The translations under genes and the position numbers were made by a program. 64,000 bases of DNA from Tubiluchus corallicola (Eukaryota; Priapulida; Priapulimorpha; Priapulimorphida; Tubiluchidae): NCBI GenBank assembly GCA_030141605.1, contig JAQGDQ010000483.1:62001-126000 (forward strand), read 5' to 3'. Every line of letters starts with the position of its first letter. Position 1 is the stretch's first letter. Positions 1 through 12,580 of the stretch are shown piece by piece. The notes beneath the pieces were generated by a model that did not search any database, was not told where the DNA came from, and saw only the letters and a program-made list of their open reading frames with translations.

Positions 1-1377
1 ACAACTGAAATCAGCACTACTTTTTTGTTCCTGATGATCACTCTAGCAGATGTCTCTTTTCAAACTCGTCTGCTTTGAGCTCGCAGAAGAAATTTCCCAT
101 GCTCTTGTCCAAATTTTTCCTGAATCTTGCCAACATAATCCCACGAAAAGATAAGCTTCTTTGCTCTTATCAAACGTCTTCGAGGTCTCGGCGATAAAAC
201 ACCACGTGATAACACATTTCCCACGCGCGACATCTTGCGGCTGAATCATTTATGACGTGCCACATTGTGCCTGTGCATATCTTAGTATATCCATATTGAA
301 ATGTGGGTAGACAAGCTTATTGAGTTGTTTTGTTGTGGGAGGGAGAGCTGGACCTGTCATTCTTGGTTAGAGTTCCCTCTTGTTAGATACTTTGCAGGTT
401 AAATGATGGATGAGGATGGAGTCATGGACGGATGCTGATGCACAATGCCTGCTCACCTGTCGCCTTTAGTGGATTCGAGACTGAGGCAATGAATCGATTG
501 CTGGTTTTCTAGTTGTTTCACACAAACAGGTTGCCAAAATAACGCAATAACTTGCAAAATTCACTTCAGGAAGGCTTTTAGTCTGGAAAACTTGCTTCAC
601 TTTTGAATATCTCCCAGATCAATTTACTAGATGCATGAAATATAGGGGAAGGAGAAGCTGAGTTGTCACAGCGTGTGCTTAAGTTAGGTAATGTTCAGCT
701 TACTTGGTTAAACGGATGCGTGAACACGAAGAAGATTTCTTCTGGGCTTTCCTTGTTAGGGGAGATGAGTATCAGAACGTGCCCAAAACATCATTGTTTC
801 ATCATAAGAATTAGCCTTAATAATGAGATTGATTCCGATCTTGCCACAAGAGTCAGTATAATAACTGATCACAGCTGTTGAGTGCTTAACGTTGTGGATA
901 CTAACTTGTACCGAATTGTATAACAAAATATTGTTAAGAGTATTTTGCCCAATCACTCCATCACGATAGATTCTCACAGGTATTAACTTTCACATGGCAA
1001 CCATATTTTCAAAGTTTTATGAAAGTCTGTTGTTGATATGCTTGAAGATAGGAGTCTTTTGATTCCACCCTGTTAATCTAGCCATTCACGCAAGCTTGCC
1101 CTACTTGCAAGTTTTCCAGTTTGTAGCCACTGATTCGTGAAAACTAGGAAGCCCTTTAATATAGCTCTAGTAATTATGATAGTAACAGCTTTTAGCAACG
1201 CACGACATGACTCATTCATTCATGTTAATTCAGCTTGGGGGTCTGACTGCTAATCAATTACACTAACTAGAAATGCATGCTTGTTAAGCAAGTATAGCTT
1301 GAAGCTTGGTATTATTGAAAAATGTAGTCCTACGTTGTTCCATTGGGTAAAGTCGACGAATACGCTTTGGCATTTCA
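1..1377. other. unexplained AT-rich stretch
   Basis: I see no convincing gene here. The short ORFs on both strands lack a good start context or end in stops without a splice donor. There is no clear tandem repeat or retroelement signature. It is most simply intergenic or intronic DNA upstream of the first candidate exon. Confidence 0.5.
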
Positions 1378-1768
1378 GTGGCTGAACAGAGATTTTCGCT
1401 AACAGTTAATTACGCCTTCATTACACCTGTTCATTACACCATTAACTTTTCATATGATACGAGCGCCAGATATATTTCTACTAGACTTAATATTATTTAT
1501 TTTGATGTGATTCACAGAAAATGTGCATACAGTTTACACGTCAGGCTGAATAAGAGCGAAAATTTTATATGCAAGAACATTTTAAACAGTGATGTAAACT
1601 TTTCTTCTGTAATTAGACGTCATTGGCGTAGTTTGTTATATCGTTAATTGTTATTTGTGTTATTGTTGTGTGTCATGAGTTATTGTATTATTTGTATTAA
1701 TTTGTGATGTGTATATGAACTTTGTACAGTTTGAAATAAAATATTAAATCAAATCAAATCAAATCATG
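1378..1768 (+). mobile_element. probable 3' end of a non-LTR retrotransposon with (AAATC)n tail
   Basis: An open frame of 89 codons with no ATG start (it opens at a GTG) ends at 1647. A T/G-rich stretch follows that resembles a 3' untranslated region. It ends in AAATAAAATATT followed by about four copies of AAATC (1745-1767). Short A-rich pentamer tails are typical of the 3' ends of several non-LTR retrotransposon and derived SINE families. The ORF carries no motif I recognise, so the link between ORF and tail is inference. A tail of the same unit in the opposite orientation lies near 6360. Confidence 0.4.
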
Positions 1769-4700
1769 TTACCAAAAATTGTACACAGTAATGCATAATC
1801 TCAAAAAGTAATTGAATGACCTCAATTATCTCCAGAGCCGTTTAAAACTCTGCTTGAATGTTGTTCACTCAGTGGCGAAATTTATTAAGATCCTTGATTC
1901 CTGTAATGGCTGCTCATAATGCGACGTATAATTTACATGGATATTGATTAATTGCCGCCATAATCAAGTATGAATTACAAGCTTAACATTGACTAATTGA
2001 CAAGCTATAAATTAATACAAACGACGTAATCGCGCAACACCTGCTGCTAGTCTTCAATGTACAGCGTGAGCAAGACGCGTTGTGTATATGGAATTATACT
2101 CTGTTCATATTGTGACTGATAATCAAGGTTGGTCGGCCAGCGATGATGATGATGATGTCAGTAAACAAAAACGTTTGAACTCTAAATGCATGAATACCTT
2201 ACATATAGCATAATTATATGTTTCTGATCTCCTCTTCCTCCTAGGAAGAGATAAAAAGAGAAGGCATAGAGATCGAGAAGATGAGAGAAATGGGGAAGAG
2301 CGGAGAGAGAGGAAGAGACAGAGGGGGAGAGGAAAAGAAAGAAAGCGTGCCCACAAAAGAGAGAGGTAGAGAATGTTAGTAACTAAACGTTTCTTTTGTA
2401 GCGATGTAACATCAATTTATGAAACCAGCTTGGCTTCAAACAACTCCTTTTCAAATGTCTGATAACAGTTGGCTTATTGCTCTTACCCTGATGACTCAGC
2501 TAAATTACATAACGCGCATGTGATAATGCTGAAAGCTGTAATGTGCAGATGTCATTTGGTCTCATTTGTGTTAGCAATTTGATTATAGAGAGACAGTGCA
2601 TGTCTGCTGCTCTGAATGGTGTAATAAAACGTGTTCAGAGTGTGCCTGTGTCGCCTAGGCAAATCTTAACTCTGGCTAGAGTCAGTGCTTTAAGTGACTT
2701 GTCAACTTAAAATATACACGATCCTGAGTCTTGTTACGTGTGATGTTATTACCTGCATATGACTGCTTTGCTTTTGGCTGTGCAACAGTGAAATGGTGGT
2801 TGGTTACAGTAGTTGAATGACTTCTTAACAGTTTGTACGAAGCGTGTATACCACTTGCTCCACAGTTTAAACAATAGTTTTACATATGTTTAAGTGTAAG
2901 TGTAGTACATATAAATGTAATGCTATTGTTTAAACTGTGCTTGCACCATGGGTGCAGATAGTTGAAGGATAGTGCGGATAGATGCAAGTGGTGACTTGTG
3001 AACAGTGGAGAACTGGAAATATTATACAATTTATTCATAAATTTTGTATTAGAAGGACGATGCAAATTTCCCTTTGATTATACCTACGTAGAATAGTTTC
3101 GTAGGAGGCTGAAGCCCGCGTCAACGAAATAAAATGGCGGCAACCAAAATTTTCCCGAATTTTAGCTTTCAGCAGATTGCCTTCATTATCACCATTGATT
3201 GTCTACTGTTCCGTTAATACAATATATTTTCTTGAGAGTGTTACTTTCGTAAGTTTTGTCCTCCTCATTTCATTATGTGTATTTCTTGTACTTTTGAGCA
3301 AATGCGTTATTCGGAATGCAACATTTTGAATTGTCTCTTCTAATCTCTTGTATCCTTATGGCCTAGCTTTGGGTAATGCATATTTTAATGCTGTCTAGCA
3401 AAATTTATAGCACGTAGTGGTCTACTTGAGCCTTTTAATGACCTGTTTGTTACATCTTACTTACTATCTGGTAGTTATTCCGAGTTTACCTCTTAGGTCA
3501 CTGGTAAAAAACAGATAAACTCAGGTGTATAGTTTTGGCATTTCGTGTATTATAATCACAATTTCAGAAGTGGTTGAGGCTTGAGGCTGACCTTACAGTT
3601 TACATTGTATAGTGTCAGTACTACTGGTTCTCTTACCTGCCTGTAGCTACGTCCTTGCCTCCAGTTTGACTAATGTAAAGATTGTTTTGCATAAAATGAT
3701 TTTGACTTGTTTGTATCTTGGTACCTGTATCAATTTTTCTTTACTGCCGCAAAGCCGTTATACTACCCGAATGTATGAAGATTCTGGATGATATATTAAG
3801 CAATCAGTGTTACTGTACACCTGCTGCTATAGATGGGCTATAAAATATAATTTTAAATCTTTCTGTACGTTAATATCCAGTAAATTTATGGCTTACGGGT
3901 GCCTTCGAGGGAAAAGGTTCACTTTTATTGTACCTGTCTTTGTACAGTGCTGTCGGTTAACATGGGATCATACTCTCTTGGAGATCAGTGAGAAAAACCG
4001 TTGCAGACCGACCGACTGTGGACTCATTAAATCTCGTCACAGCATCGCTTTGCGACCATCATCATCATCATCGTCAATTTGATTTAATTTTCCGGTTGCA
4101 ATTGCTTACCAGCAAGGGAAATTGTCAACTGTGCCAACACTTTTTTCATAAACATAATCATGATCATATTTATGCTCATATCGTGTGTAACAGGGCGAGG
4201 AGTGGTTGCAGCATATACTTGAGTACGGAAGTTACCCAGTGCTGAACCTGTTTAATAATTGGATGAGTAATCGCCAGAGCGCAACTGTCATACTACTCTC
4301 CAGCTACTTCTTTCATTGAAAAAGAAATGATTGAGACACTTCTACCAGTGTAGTCTATCATTTTAGAGATTTGTCTTGAAAAGAAATACTTTTCGTTATA
4401 CGTTTCGTTTACCGTCGTTATCGTTGTCGTCATCATCGTCATTGTTCTCATTTATCTTCATCAGCATCGCCACCATCATCACAATCATCGTCGTCGCTGC
4501 ATTTAACTTGCTTGTTTTCTATATCATCAGTGGCATGGATTACCATCAAAATTTGGGCATAATGGAATAAAACTGTACCAGTGCTACTCTTTTTACCTAC
4601 AGCATCTTTATCAGTGTTTGTGATTTTATTGCCGAGTTTTTGACCCAATTTATCTCTATTTTTACCAAGAAATTCCTTTTCAGTTCTATTCAGCAGCGAC

Positions 4701-5246
4701 TCCAGTGCTGTTCATTAGCAGACGCTTTGACCAAGCTGCTACCAGTATTTTTAGGTAGCGTATTGCGGTAGCCCTCTTTGTCACGTGGCACATAGACTTT
4801 GTACTCTTGCACACTACTAGAAGTTACCTTATTTTGAATGTTGGCTATAGTTCATATTAATTTTAATAGTTGAGTGACTCTACGTTTATTATCTGGCAGT
4901 ACAATAGACAAGGTTTTGTATTGGTATCGGAGAAAAAACATGCGAATATAAGCTTACGTTGGCGGATTACAGTTCGAAACTTTGTTTGTGAATTGGTTTT
5001 GATGGGTTCATTCTTTTGTGTGTCGTTTCATGTTATAAATCTATGTGACGATTTCTCTTAGGTAGATTTTCAGTAAGTCTGTCAAGTTGAGTGTGAGTGC
5101 CAAGACTCCACCGAAAGTGACTCAGAAAGATAATAATTATCCGAAGATTAAACACTCTCTGAACTAAAAAGTTGACGTTTCGCTTGACACTAAAATTGCC
5201 AAGTAGCGTTTGATAATTGACACATTTAAGATTGCCAAGGATAAAA
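1769..5246. other. intron- or promoter-like stretch with microsatellites
   Basis: No gene is supported here apart from the hairpin at 2861-2939. The stretch holds a GA-rich purine tract around 2240-2375 and ATC-type microsatellites near 4058-4080 and 4425-4490, whose apparent ORFs are repeat translations. The last few hundred bases before 5247 should contain the promoter and leader of the first candidate exon. I see no clear TATA box there. Confidence 0.4.
2861..2939. repeat. inverted repeat with 17-bp perfect arms (hairpin)
   Basis: The left arm CACAGTTTAAACAATAG (2861-2877) is matched exactly by its reverse complement at 2923-2939. The intervening 45 bases contain further short complementary pieces (TTACAT against ATGTAA), so the fold could be longer. 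The size of about 80 nt would suit a microRNA-like hairpin, but the T/A-rich arms also fit a small palindromic transposon remnant. No known miRNA seed is recognised. Confidence 0.55.
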
Positions 5247-5415
5247 ATGGATCTGAGGTCTGCAGTGTCGTGTGGTGGCCATAGATCACAGCGTGCCAGC
5301 AGTGAGTCTAGTGCTTACGAAGTTGATGAAAGTCTCTGGATGGTCAAAGACATGTGGTCTTCTCCAATGTTTAATACGAGATTGCCTGCTGAGAGTGGAG
5401 CTGGAACGCTTTTTG
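5247..5415 (+). CDS. candidate alternative first coding exon A (Ser-rich N-terminus)
   Basis: An ATG at 5247 opens 56 codons ending at a consensus donor TTTTTG|GTAGGT. The exon ends after the first base (G) of a codon, phase 1. The peptide begins MDLRSAVSCGG and carries a Ser-rich stretch at residues 14-23 (SQRASSESSA), which includes a possible basophilic kinase site (RAS). It continues with ESLWMVKDMW and ends LPAESGAGTLF. In-frame sequence extends only ten codons further upstream with no other ATG, so 5247 is chosen as start; the context AAAAATGG is good. Without splicing the frame stops five codons later. The composition looks coding rather than random. The parent gene is not identified. 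The matching phase of several downstream ORFs suggests they compete for one acceptor. What this N-terminus does is unknown. Confidence 0.6.
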
Positions 5416-6896
5416 GTAGGTTAAATTAGTTTATTCTAGATGTGTTAAGATGATTGTTTTGTAGGAATCGTTTTTTTTGGTTATCTGGCTGACTAACTGA
5501 CTTACTGAGTGGCTAACTGGCTTGTTGGTTATTTTTTACAAATCTGAAGTTGACCTCTGAAGAGACTGTCTCTTATATAAAGTCATATATTGGCACTGCA
5601 TAATTTTATTCGTAGATGGAAAAGTGTATCATTATAATTCATTATATTATTACAAGTTTATTTATCATTACAACCAAAAGGTTGAATTATAACACTGTAT
5701 AAAATTACAAAATATAAAACTTTAAACGAATAAGCAAGGAAGAACACATAGCAACAAGCACTATTACACAATATACATGAACTAAATAAAATGAGTTTAA
5801 AATTATTGTTTGAAAATTAAATAAAACATGTCAGATAAAACTGTTCTTGAATCTCTTTGTTCTGCATTTAGATTAGAGGTATTTCAGACGGGAGCAATAG
5901 AGCAACTTTTTACAAGAATTTTTGCGATGGGTATAAATAAGGGTTGAAGATTAACCAAAATTAAAGGATTTACATGGTTTTCATTTAGAAAAATTATTAT
6001 CAGTGAACTTTTTTGAACAGTTTCTAACCAGTCAGAGAGAGCGAAATTTTGGGACTGATCAGTGGAAGTTATAAAAGAATAAATGATTACAAGCACAATT
6101 CAGCGAAATGAAAAAGGGAACGAATTGCATGAATGACTAAATAAAAAAATGAATAATTCGTAAATAAAGAAATCGAGAAATTGCTTGGTGTCAGTGATAA
6201 TGATAATAGCTGCTGCACGCTTCAAAGTTCTTATGAAGGTTAGTCAACAGGAACAGTACACCAATTTTGGGATGGCTGATTCAGTAACTTCCTGCTTTTC
6301 GCTACCTTTCCCATTTTGACGGTTTATTAATATGTTCGTTTTTTATGTCAGGGATAAATCAATTTGATTTGATTTGATTTCCAGTATGTATGGTGCTTTC
6401 GGGTAACTTTCCTCCAATTTACCTAATGGTCTTGCTCTAATTGTTCAACTACAACATTCCATTCGCATAATTTGGATTATATAATTACAACAGGCATTAA
6501 AATTCCTTTCAGAATCAATCAGTATGACACCCTTGCTAATTTACTTCAACAAAAGTCTGGCAACAACAGCCTGGCTGTGTGCTTTTTCACAAACTTGACG
6601 GGTTTTACAGCCTGACTAGTGAATACGAATTGGAATTTTGGGTCAACAAATAAGGTGGTGTTTAATTTCGCTTTCTTTTGTGGTCAGCGTTTTGTCGCTG
6701 TTTAACAACACTGCGGCGTGAATAGATTCTTGTGATTGCGTGTGATATCCTGCCAGTATTTAAAGCGAGAATTTGCGCCAAATCAGGTTATTAGTTGTTA
6801 CTAATCCGTCTATTCAATAAGCAGCTTGTACTTAATCAATAATATTTCCATATCTCCACTTCTTATCAATATGCAGTATGATGCCAGTATCATATA
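5416..6896. other. intronic stretch, no gene seen
   Basis: This is AT-rich sequence without coding signal on either strand. It contains the minus-oriented pentamer tail near 6357-6382, listed separately. Confidence 0.45.
6345..6385 (-). mobile_element. minus-strand retroelement tail (AAATC)n
   Basis: The plus strand reads ATTTGATTTGATTTGATTT, the reverse complement of an AAATC pentamer tail like the one at 1745-1767. This suggests the 3' end of a related element on the minus strand, whose body would lie at higher coordinates. I could not delimit that body. A short tail can arise by chance, so confidence is low. Confidence 0.3.
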
Positions 6897-7265
6897 CGGG
6901 GGTGACCGGTAATAAAATCACGGGTAAAAATCACAATTTTGGCTAGGAAAAAAAGTCGGTTAATCAAACAAAAATTTTCAAGTCAGTCATCATTTATTTA
7001 AGTACCATAAACAATTAAAGCGTAAAACGCAAAAAAATTAAATCAGCTATTAACTAGCAGTAAATGATTTCTACACATTGACAACACTATTTATACATGA
7101 TGGCATTACATGTATGTGAAAAAAATCACGTTTTGTTCAACATCTTAAGGTTACGATTAGAATTATTTCTTTTTCTCTGTGACTTTTTTCCTTTAACTTA
7201 AATGATCCTACGACTTTTTTCCTGTGACTTTTTCTGAGACATTTTGACCTGTTACTTTTTAACTT
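6897..7265. mobile_element. foldback/MITE-like element, copy 1
   Basis: The left side holds repeated blocks of the type AAAATCACGGGTAAAAATCAC and AGGAAAAAAAGTC. The right side holds the complementary type GACTTTTTTCCTGTGACTTT, repeated twice. The ends can therefore pair imperfectly. A shorter relative with the same motifs in the same order lies at 41470-41650. No transposase ORF is present. This pattern fits a non-autonomous foldback element; exact ends and target-site duplication could not be fixed. Confidence 0.45.
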
Positions 7266-8091
7266 GATTCCAGAATGTTTATGTAGAACTTCATCTTGAC
7301 TACCTTTTTCAAGACCTTGCGTGTATTATGCTGTTAGCAAAAGATTTCCAGTACTTGTGCTTCCATTGCAGCTGCAGATTATGTCGTTACAAGCAATTTT
7401 CTAATCAGTAATTATTACAATTACAGGTAGTTATTTCTTTGTATAATATCCTTGTGTTTTTGGTATGCCCTGCGCGTACATTATGGGAATACATATAATT
7501 ACCCATAATTATTGCCCTGCATAGCCTTGCATTAGCTGCTATGTACATTATGCTCACTCCAAAGTTTTAGCCCAAAATTGCGTGTTATTTGTCGAAATTG
7601 CTGCATTTTATATCGTGTTGAGGTTACCTGATAATAGTTGTTGTTGAAAGGTAGGGTTAAATATCGAGTAGGCTCACGTATTGTGATTTTAAACAGATAA
7701 TAACAGGGGCAGGTGCATTTTCAATGTAACTGATTTACGACATTTGACCCTTCTGCGCTTCCACTGAACTGGATGCTGTTATTTTTATTACAATAATGAA
7801 ATATTTGTGCAGTGTTTGCTAGTATGCGATTGGCTATTATTAGGTATGTCTTCCTCGTGGCCTAAAGGCTAGCAGCTGTTAGGTACTTTATTACGCTCCG
7901 AAAGAGTTATGAACCGTTCCAGCTTGTTTTACATTACCGTGCAAGTAATTATACTAATTTGGTTGTTAATACTGCATGATATATTTTTCTATGCAAAACG
8001 GATTAGCTTTACTAATCTTATTTCCAATTTAAAACCATTAAACGTCCAGCTTTATTTCCAATAAACTATTTCGAATTATGTCGCAGGTAAT
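7266..8091. other. intronic stretch, no gene seen
   Basis: AT-rich sequence with no ORF, repeat or RNA gene that I can support. Confidence 0.45.
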
Positions 8092-8455
8092 ATGCCATCA
8101 CCGCTGAGTTTTAATTTACACTGTATTCGCCATTTTTATAATATTGTTTTTAATTCAGCAAGGGGGGCTTGCAGTAAGATAAGAAAACTGTTACCTTATC
8201 TTTCGAAGAGCGACCATGTCAATCTATCGGCAGCAAATGAATTACTATTTAATGCTAATCAATTACCAGGTTTTACTAATCGGGAAACCAAAGATTTTTC
8301 TACTTATGTATTAACCTGCCAATTATCTTTTTTTTGTTACTGTAATAATAGTCTAATAATTTGTCCATTTGCATTGTTCATATTTGTTTCTTTTTGCCTG
8401 TGAAACATTACGTATGTTGTACTTTGAGTACGTAATAAATGGCAATAATAATATG
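8092..8455 (+). other. 103-codon ORF of unknown origin followed by retroelement-like 3' tail
   Basis: An ATG at 8092 opens 103 codons ending at 8403. The first part (MPSPLSFNLHCIRHFYN) leads into KIRKLLPYLSKSDHVNLSA. After the stop comes a T-rich leader, then AATAAATGGCAATAATAATA, which resembles the 3' end of a non-LTR element. A possible phase-1 donor (TGCA|GTAAGA) lies at 8173, so an alternative reading is a short first exon of 82 bases. I favour a mobile-element remnant because of the tail. No conserved motif is recognised. Confidence 0.25.
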
Positions 8456-8926
8456 AGAGCCATATAAAACATACAATTAAAGTATTCGCACATACACAAT
8501 AACTAAAACAGAGTGGGACAAGGCCGACCATTTTTGTAAAGAAGTTGTTTGGCTCCTTGCAGAGCTATTTCCAGCTGCTTTCCAAGTTCTGCAGGGACTG
8601 GTCCTGGTGCCTAATCTACATTGAATATAAATTATAAAATTTGTGATTGTTAAAACTGACATGATGAACGGAAGTTTGCAATTTTGGTTATTAATTTGAT
8701 TGCTAAATCGTTAACACGTAAGTGCTGACAATAGGTATTTCTAATCACTAATCAGGGAAAGAGGATCTGATATTAAATTTGAACCCATCAAGAACATCGT
8801 TTGCATTGCTCGTTGGCATCATGATAAATACGGTTAAGATCACGTGACCTAATCTCTGTGGCTCATTAGCATTGTTGATGTGTCTAGAAAATGACTAGCA
8901 TCCGGTAACTAATGTTTGACTGCAAA

Positions 8927-9179
8927 ATGGAGGAGGAAAATAAAACGATCGTTTCTTGCCCAAATGTGGGCTCTTTTAGGTGCTCTCAAGAATGCAGTTT
9001 TATTTTACTGCCATTTGGAGAAGTTTCATTCTTCGGAAATTTATCGGTTGACCCCGCAGCGCAGTTCCAGGACCCTGGGGTCTTGTCGTCCCTCCCCATT
9101 CCTGGCTTTGTCTTGACCACAGTTTATGGCCCATCAGGGGAACCATACTTTAACGACGTGACGTTTATGGCGATTGTGT
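8927..9179 (+). CDS. weak candidate alternative first exon B
   Basis: The ATG at 8927 has an excellent context (CAAAATGG) and is the second Met of an ORF beginning at 8912. It opens 84 codons up to a GTGAGT donor at 9180, again phase 1. The exon ends in T rather than G and the last exon bases (TGT) are not consensus. The peptide begins MEEENKTIVSCPNVG, has a hydrophobic middle (FILLPFGEVSFFG) and a Pro/Gly-rich stretch (SLPIPGFVLTTVYGPSGEP). The local GC content is higher than in the surroundings. If not spliced the frame runs to 9244. A second strong donor-like site, AGG|GTAAGTAA, lies at 9249, after the stop of this frame. A second frame (8916-9116) is also open, which weakens the call. Confidence 0.33.
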
Positions 9180-9249
9180 GTGAGTGTCCTGTGCACGTAT
9201 CTGTGGCGCGTGACAGTCATAGATTTATGGTTATTGCCTGCTGACTTAG

Positions 9250-12200
9250 GGTAAGTAATGCGTAAATTTGGGTAGGAGATTTTTGCTTCTGGTGTGTGCG
9301 GTTGTTTTTTTGTCTCTCAGCAGAATCAATCAGCTTTCTCTGCTTCCCAGATCTGACTTAATGTGTCATCCTATCTGAATGCTGATTACTTATCAATAGG
9401 AAGGAAGCTCATTAATGGTAGCATAAACCCACACTTTTTCAAATCCAATTTACATATAGATGTAAGAAGTTGATTGAGCATTGTAATGATAATTGTATAA
9501 ATTAATAATCATTGGTTGGAGTTTGGGAGAATGAATTCGTCAGCAGAAAAGTGATGTTTGTACAGTTGATCTTTCATTTAATTGCTTTTTATAATTGTTT
9601 ACAGTAAAGTAAATTCTTACTTTACGTGCAATTCTCGCTTATCTCACAATTCTATAGCACTTTTGCACATACTTTTATGCACCATGCTTGTTGCCTGTAA
9701 GTATTTGTTTTATATTCACGATTCTGGCATTTTATAAATAGTTGCAAGCAAATGAATTGGTGCATCTCTTAATGATATGCTTGCAGAACTGGCAAAGTTT
9801 ATACAGCTTGGTTAAAGATCTGACTACACGGGCGTAGAAGTAGAACCACTAGATGGCGTCCACCTGCACCTTGTAATAACTAACTACACGCATTATACAA
9901 TTGACATGGACTTTTCAGTGACTTATGATTTATTTTAGTCGTTCGTCAACGACGTCATGATTTATTTTCATCGAACGCAAAGCACCTGTCCCAGAGATGT
10001 CTTCAATTTTTCCTCTTCCCGGACAAGCAGCTCTGCTGCCCATTTTTAACTCTGCCAAGAAAAATGAGCATTCTGACAAGTTAGTGTGATGCATGGCGGT
10101 CTAACATACGACCAAGCATTCACGTCACCTTGTAATTAAGCTCCGTTCACACCTCAATTAGGCGTACGAGCGATAAATCAGATGTTAATCACGCAGCAGC
10201 AGCTGCATAGAGCTGCACTTGTTGGCTACCTATGCAACAAAGAGGGTAGCGATAATGTGGAGAGAAAATTATGTAACAGAATTCTCTTGTGGCATTGGTC
10301 GTTTTTAACTAGTCATCCTGAGACTAGTCAAGTTATTTTAATGCTTTTTCAGCAGAATCGATTTTTCGCTTTTCATGTTAGAACGTATATAAGAAGTCGA
10401 CTTTTTACCCGAAGACAGTGCTTTTTGAAAAGCAAATTCAGTAATTTTATGTCAAGTATACTTTAGCAGAAAGGTGTAAAAATTTACTAAGAAATGGGTC
10501 TTCAAGAGATTTTCGGATGGTAATTTTTGGTGGAACGCTTCCGCAGCATTAGACTGGAACGTCGTACAAGTTTGCAATTTGGGAATAATTTCATGAAGAG
10601 TTTCCAGATGAATGAAGTGTACCACTATTGATCATTTTGACTAGATCTATAGAAAAAATGGAATATACGTACAAAATGGAATATGGGGCGGAATGAATGA
10701 GTTTTTTAACCGCCTTGTGTGCTTATACGTGTAAAACGTACAATATGACCGCAAGCTCAAGAAAACCATCCATCCATTTTCTTCTAGAAGTTGCATTGTG
10801 TACGTATTCAACAAACTGAAATGGTTTTCAGCACTCACAAATTGCTACCTATATGATTTTCAAAACGAGGAAGCAAGACAATTATAGAATCCCACAGTCT
10901 TTTAATCACATAAATCTAGTATCATAGTAAAATTACATGTACTCTACACTTGCTAGTTCGCCTCAAATGGTTCTTCTTGGCATCAGTTTTGCTTTAGATT
11001 CGGTTTTTGTGACCTTCAGTGATCAGTATGTGTAAATGCATCTGCTTAGTAAAGTGAAGTCAGCCTGGTGCTTTCCCAGAACTCATTTCCCATGCGTCTT
11101 TCAACCGGAGCAGACTGCTCTTCTATGCCTTGAAAGTTTTAGTATAATCCACCTTTCTTTGCTCTCAACACGCACTCTTACATTGACATTTTATGCTGGC
11201 TTTATTCTCCACCCAATTCTTTAATATAATGCACTTACAATTTATTCAGCGAACCACTTTGGTTTTCCAATTGCAAGTTTTTCTAATTCTGGTGCGGATT
11301 TTCTACAGTGTAAAAGCTGTACGCATTATCGTAATTCCAGGTACCTATCGTCCTCATGACTCACGTGATTGAGCATTGTTGTAATTCGAGGTACTTATTG
11401 TTGCTCATGTGACTGGTTTGACTTGCTCGAAAAGGACCTTCAGCAAGTTGTTTAGGCCAGTCTGTTGAATTTGAATACATATTTCCTTTGCGTGGATTAT
11501 AAAGGGGCACAATAGTGTATAGCAACTCTGCATTTTCTGGTCCATATACGGAAAAGAAACAATAATCCAAATTCAAACGGCGTAGTATATGAGCAGGTGA
11601 TTAAACACTGCAAGAAAGAGGGGCGAATTTCATTTATACTTGTCGCTTTGCTGCCTGGTATAACATTTTCGTCCAAAATTCAGAAAAACTCCATTATTGA
11701 CTGCCAGATAGACCGTCTACGATTGGAGTAGTACTAGTGTAATAGTAGCATCAGGATCCAGAAGGTCCCAGAACACGATCCTTTCACGGAGACCTCAGTA
11801 TTTTCTGGCAATCCATTGTTTTCATGGCTTACTCTCTCATGCAGTTTTGCCGTTTTGCTTTGCCTGTACACGAGAAACCCAAAAATTCTAAGCAGATTAA
11901 GGGGCAAACCATAGCAGAGTGGTCTAAGCTGTGATTTATTGGGTCGCTCACAGATTGCCTGAAATGTAGTCCTTGTGGCACTAGGCACCTATCCAAAGTC
12001 CATGACCAAATTCAGGTCATTGTATCCTTAACGACCCGTATTCAAACAGTGAACGTGTATTTTGAAATTTTTTAGCGTTTTATGGACTTCTCTCTAAACA
12101 TTAAAGGAACAGCCATCTTGAGCGAAACGCATGCATGTCTTCTGCGGTTACTCTGCAGTCTGCATTGATTGCATAGGCAATCAGGCCCACGCTTTATTCT

Positions 12201-12486
12201 GTAGTATTCTTGTATGCATTCTCGCAAAGTTCAGAGTGACCCATCCTCACCCACCAGTAATACAAGGCTGAAAATTCTTTGCGCTGGATGTTCTGTAAAA
12301 TTTCTGTAAGCATCACAAAATGACTTGATTGCTCTCCTTTACAGTTTGCTAGTAAATAATTGCACAACCATTCAAATAAGCAGAGAAACAAATATGATTT
12401 ATCCCGAAAAATGCAGCTGCATTCTCCTGATTGTGACTGTGCCTTTTGCATAATGGGTGCTTGACCTGCTGAAATATTTGGTCTAG
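9250..12486. other. intronic stretch, no gene seen
   Basis: Only short shadow ORFs occur. None has both a good start and a good donor, and none has acceptor plus donor with an open frame between. No tandem repeat or retroelement end is recognised. Confidence 0.45.
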
Positions 12487-12538
12487 TATGAGTAGTGGTA
12501 GCAGTAGCAGTAGCAGCAGCAGTAGTAGTAGTAGGAGT

Positions 12539-12579
<41 letters not shown>
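12487..12579. repeat. AGT/AGC trinucleotide microsatellite
   Basis: About thirty triplets of AGT and AGC, ending in a run of pure AGC (CAG-type) repeats. The apparent poly-Ser ORF on the plus strand and poly-Leu ORF on the minus strand are translations of this repeat and are not called as genes. Confidence 0.9.

Positions 12580-12580
<1 letters not shown>

Noticed and set aside
2123-2356. Leu/Ser-rich minus ORF
   Set aside because: It reads through a purine-rich GA tract; low-complexity translation only.
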